A stretch of 52,365 nt of DNA from Candidatus Segatella caccae (GTDB lineage: Bacteria > Bacteroidota > Bacteroidia > Bacteroidales > Bacteroidaceae): the NCBI GenBank assembly GCA_900556395.1, contig USOQ01000004.1:1-52365 (forward strand), in the 5' to 3' direction. A program made the position numbers and the translations under genes. Below are positions 51,991 to 52,365 of this stretch, in pieces (the first letter of the stretch is position 1; each line of letters opens with the position of its first letter). Under the pieces are notes generated by a model. The model ran no database searches. It was not told where the DNA came from and saw nothing but the letters and a program-made list of their open reading frames with translations.

Positions 51991-52080
51991 GCAAAAACCC
52001 TTCACCCTTCATCTGCACGCGTGAAATGCCGATAAACACAGGGGATTCCAAGGGAAAGATGAAGGGTGAAGGGTTTTTGC
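51991..52080. repeat. 24-bp perfect inverted repeat with a 42-bp centre
   Basis: The arm at 51991-52014 (core ACCCTTCACCCTTCAT) recurs exactly inverted at 52057-52080. Pairing would give a very stable stem. Arms built of CTTCACC repeats flanking a short unrelated centre look like a non-autonomous element common to intergenic DNA of this group, or a strong bidirectional terminator. A T7 run follows shortly after (52089-52095). Confidence 0.75.
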
Positions 52081-52227
52081 ATGATTCCTTTTTTTAAAAA
52101 AACTTTGATTCACTTTTCGAGCAAGATATCCAGTCGGTTACAGACCTGAGAGTAAACATGGAAAGCTAACTAATACCTAAAACGTACAACGAACAAGGAA
52201 TAATGTGATGACAAAGCAGAAAGCGTA

Positions 52228-52288
52228 TGGAATTTTGTGATTTTCAGTCCGAATTCCTTTGGAATTTTGTGATAAAGTTGTATATTTG
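52228..52288 (+). promoter_or_regulatory. direct repeat and promoter before the partial ATPase gene
   Basis: TGGAATTTTGTGAT occurs at 52228-52241 and again at 52260-52273, the second one as part of the palindrome AATTCC-TTT-GGAATT. TATATTTG at 52281-52288 is the -7 box, 31 bp before the ATG. The repeats may be regulator sites. Confidence 0.55.
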
Positions 52289-52319
52289 CACTCAAATAAA
52301 GACTATAAGCATATTGATT

Positions 52320-52365
52320 ATGAAGCTTTTGCGCAGAAAGATTGATAATTATCTCAAGGAATGGA
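52320..52365 (+). CDS. probable AAA ATPase (DUF4143/AAA_14 family), start only
   Basis: Only 15 codons are inside the window: MKLLRRKIDNYLKEW. This pattern (short basic start, then I-D-x-Y-L-x-x-W) is how many Bacteroidales ATP-binding proteins with a C-terminal DUF4143 domain begin, just before their Walker A motif. A promoter lies at the right distance upstream. The reading frame is real; the family is a guess from a very short piece. Confidence 0.5.
   Translation, partial: MKLLRRKIDNYLKEW

Overview
The window is chromosomal DNA from a member of the Bacteroidales, most likely Prevotellaceae (Prevotella sensu lato). The signs are a SusC/SusD polysaccharide utilisation locus (PUL), BspA-type leucine-rich repeats, Bacteroidetes promoters (-7 TAnnTTTG, sometimes with a TTTG about 20 nt upstream), C-terminal tails that resemble type IX secretion signals, and no Shine-Dalgarno sequences. 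Most of the DNA is about 43-45% GC. Two genes (9610-11391 and most of 36594-38042) are clearly richer, about 63% where I counted lines by hand.

Left part (1-17 kb), mostly housekeeping: 5' part of pnp (minus strand); a divergent set of a TlpA-like lipoprotein, a sialate O-acetylesterase-like SGNH hydrolase and a Nudix hydrolase; an ECF sigma factor with an anti-sigma-like partner; argB; a two-gene unit of a nucleotidyltransferase/GHMP-kinase-like fusion and a FucP-type sugar transporter; a GC-rich BspA-like repeat protein; and topA-aroK-speA on the minus strand.

Centre (17-46.5 kb), all on the minus strand: a large alpha-glucan PUL. In transcription order it has a SusR-like membrane-bound regulator, SusC, SusD, a SusE-type lipoprotein, a GH27-like lipoprotein, a SusE-like chimera, GH97 alpha-glucosidase, GH66 dextranase, GH31 alpha-glucosidase and two SusE/F-like secreted glycan-binding proteins. 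A separately promoted GH87 alpha-1,3-glucanase/mycodextranase follows, then a small peptide, a secreted protein of unknown function and a PP2C-like phosphatase. GH66, GH97 and GH31 fit alpha-1,6-glucan (dextran); GH87 adds alpha-1,3-glucan. The likely target is a mixed alpha-1,6/alpha-1,3 glucan such as plaque glucan, alternan or a fungal wall glucan; this is inferred from the families. The susC and GH31 upstream regions share an element that is 45/54 identical with a second short block at exactly the same offset, which suggests a two-promoter regulon. The regulator's reading frame holds a run of ten G's, a candidate phase-variation site.

Right part (46.5-52.4 kb): a CPBP membrane protease, ribF, a calcium P-type ATPase, a CAT-anticodon tRNA, an O6-alkylguanine-DNA alkyltransferase, a repeat-rich intergenic region (periodic 21-22 bp repeats, a 24-bp perfect inverted repeat), and the first codons of a probable AAA ATPase gene that runs off the window. 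No CRISPR array, rRNA or intact insertion sequence was seen.
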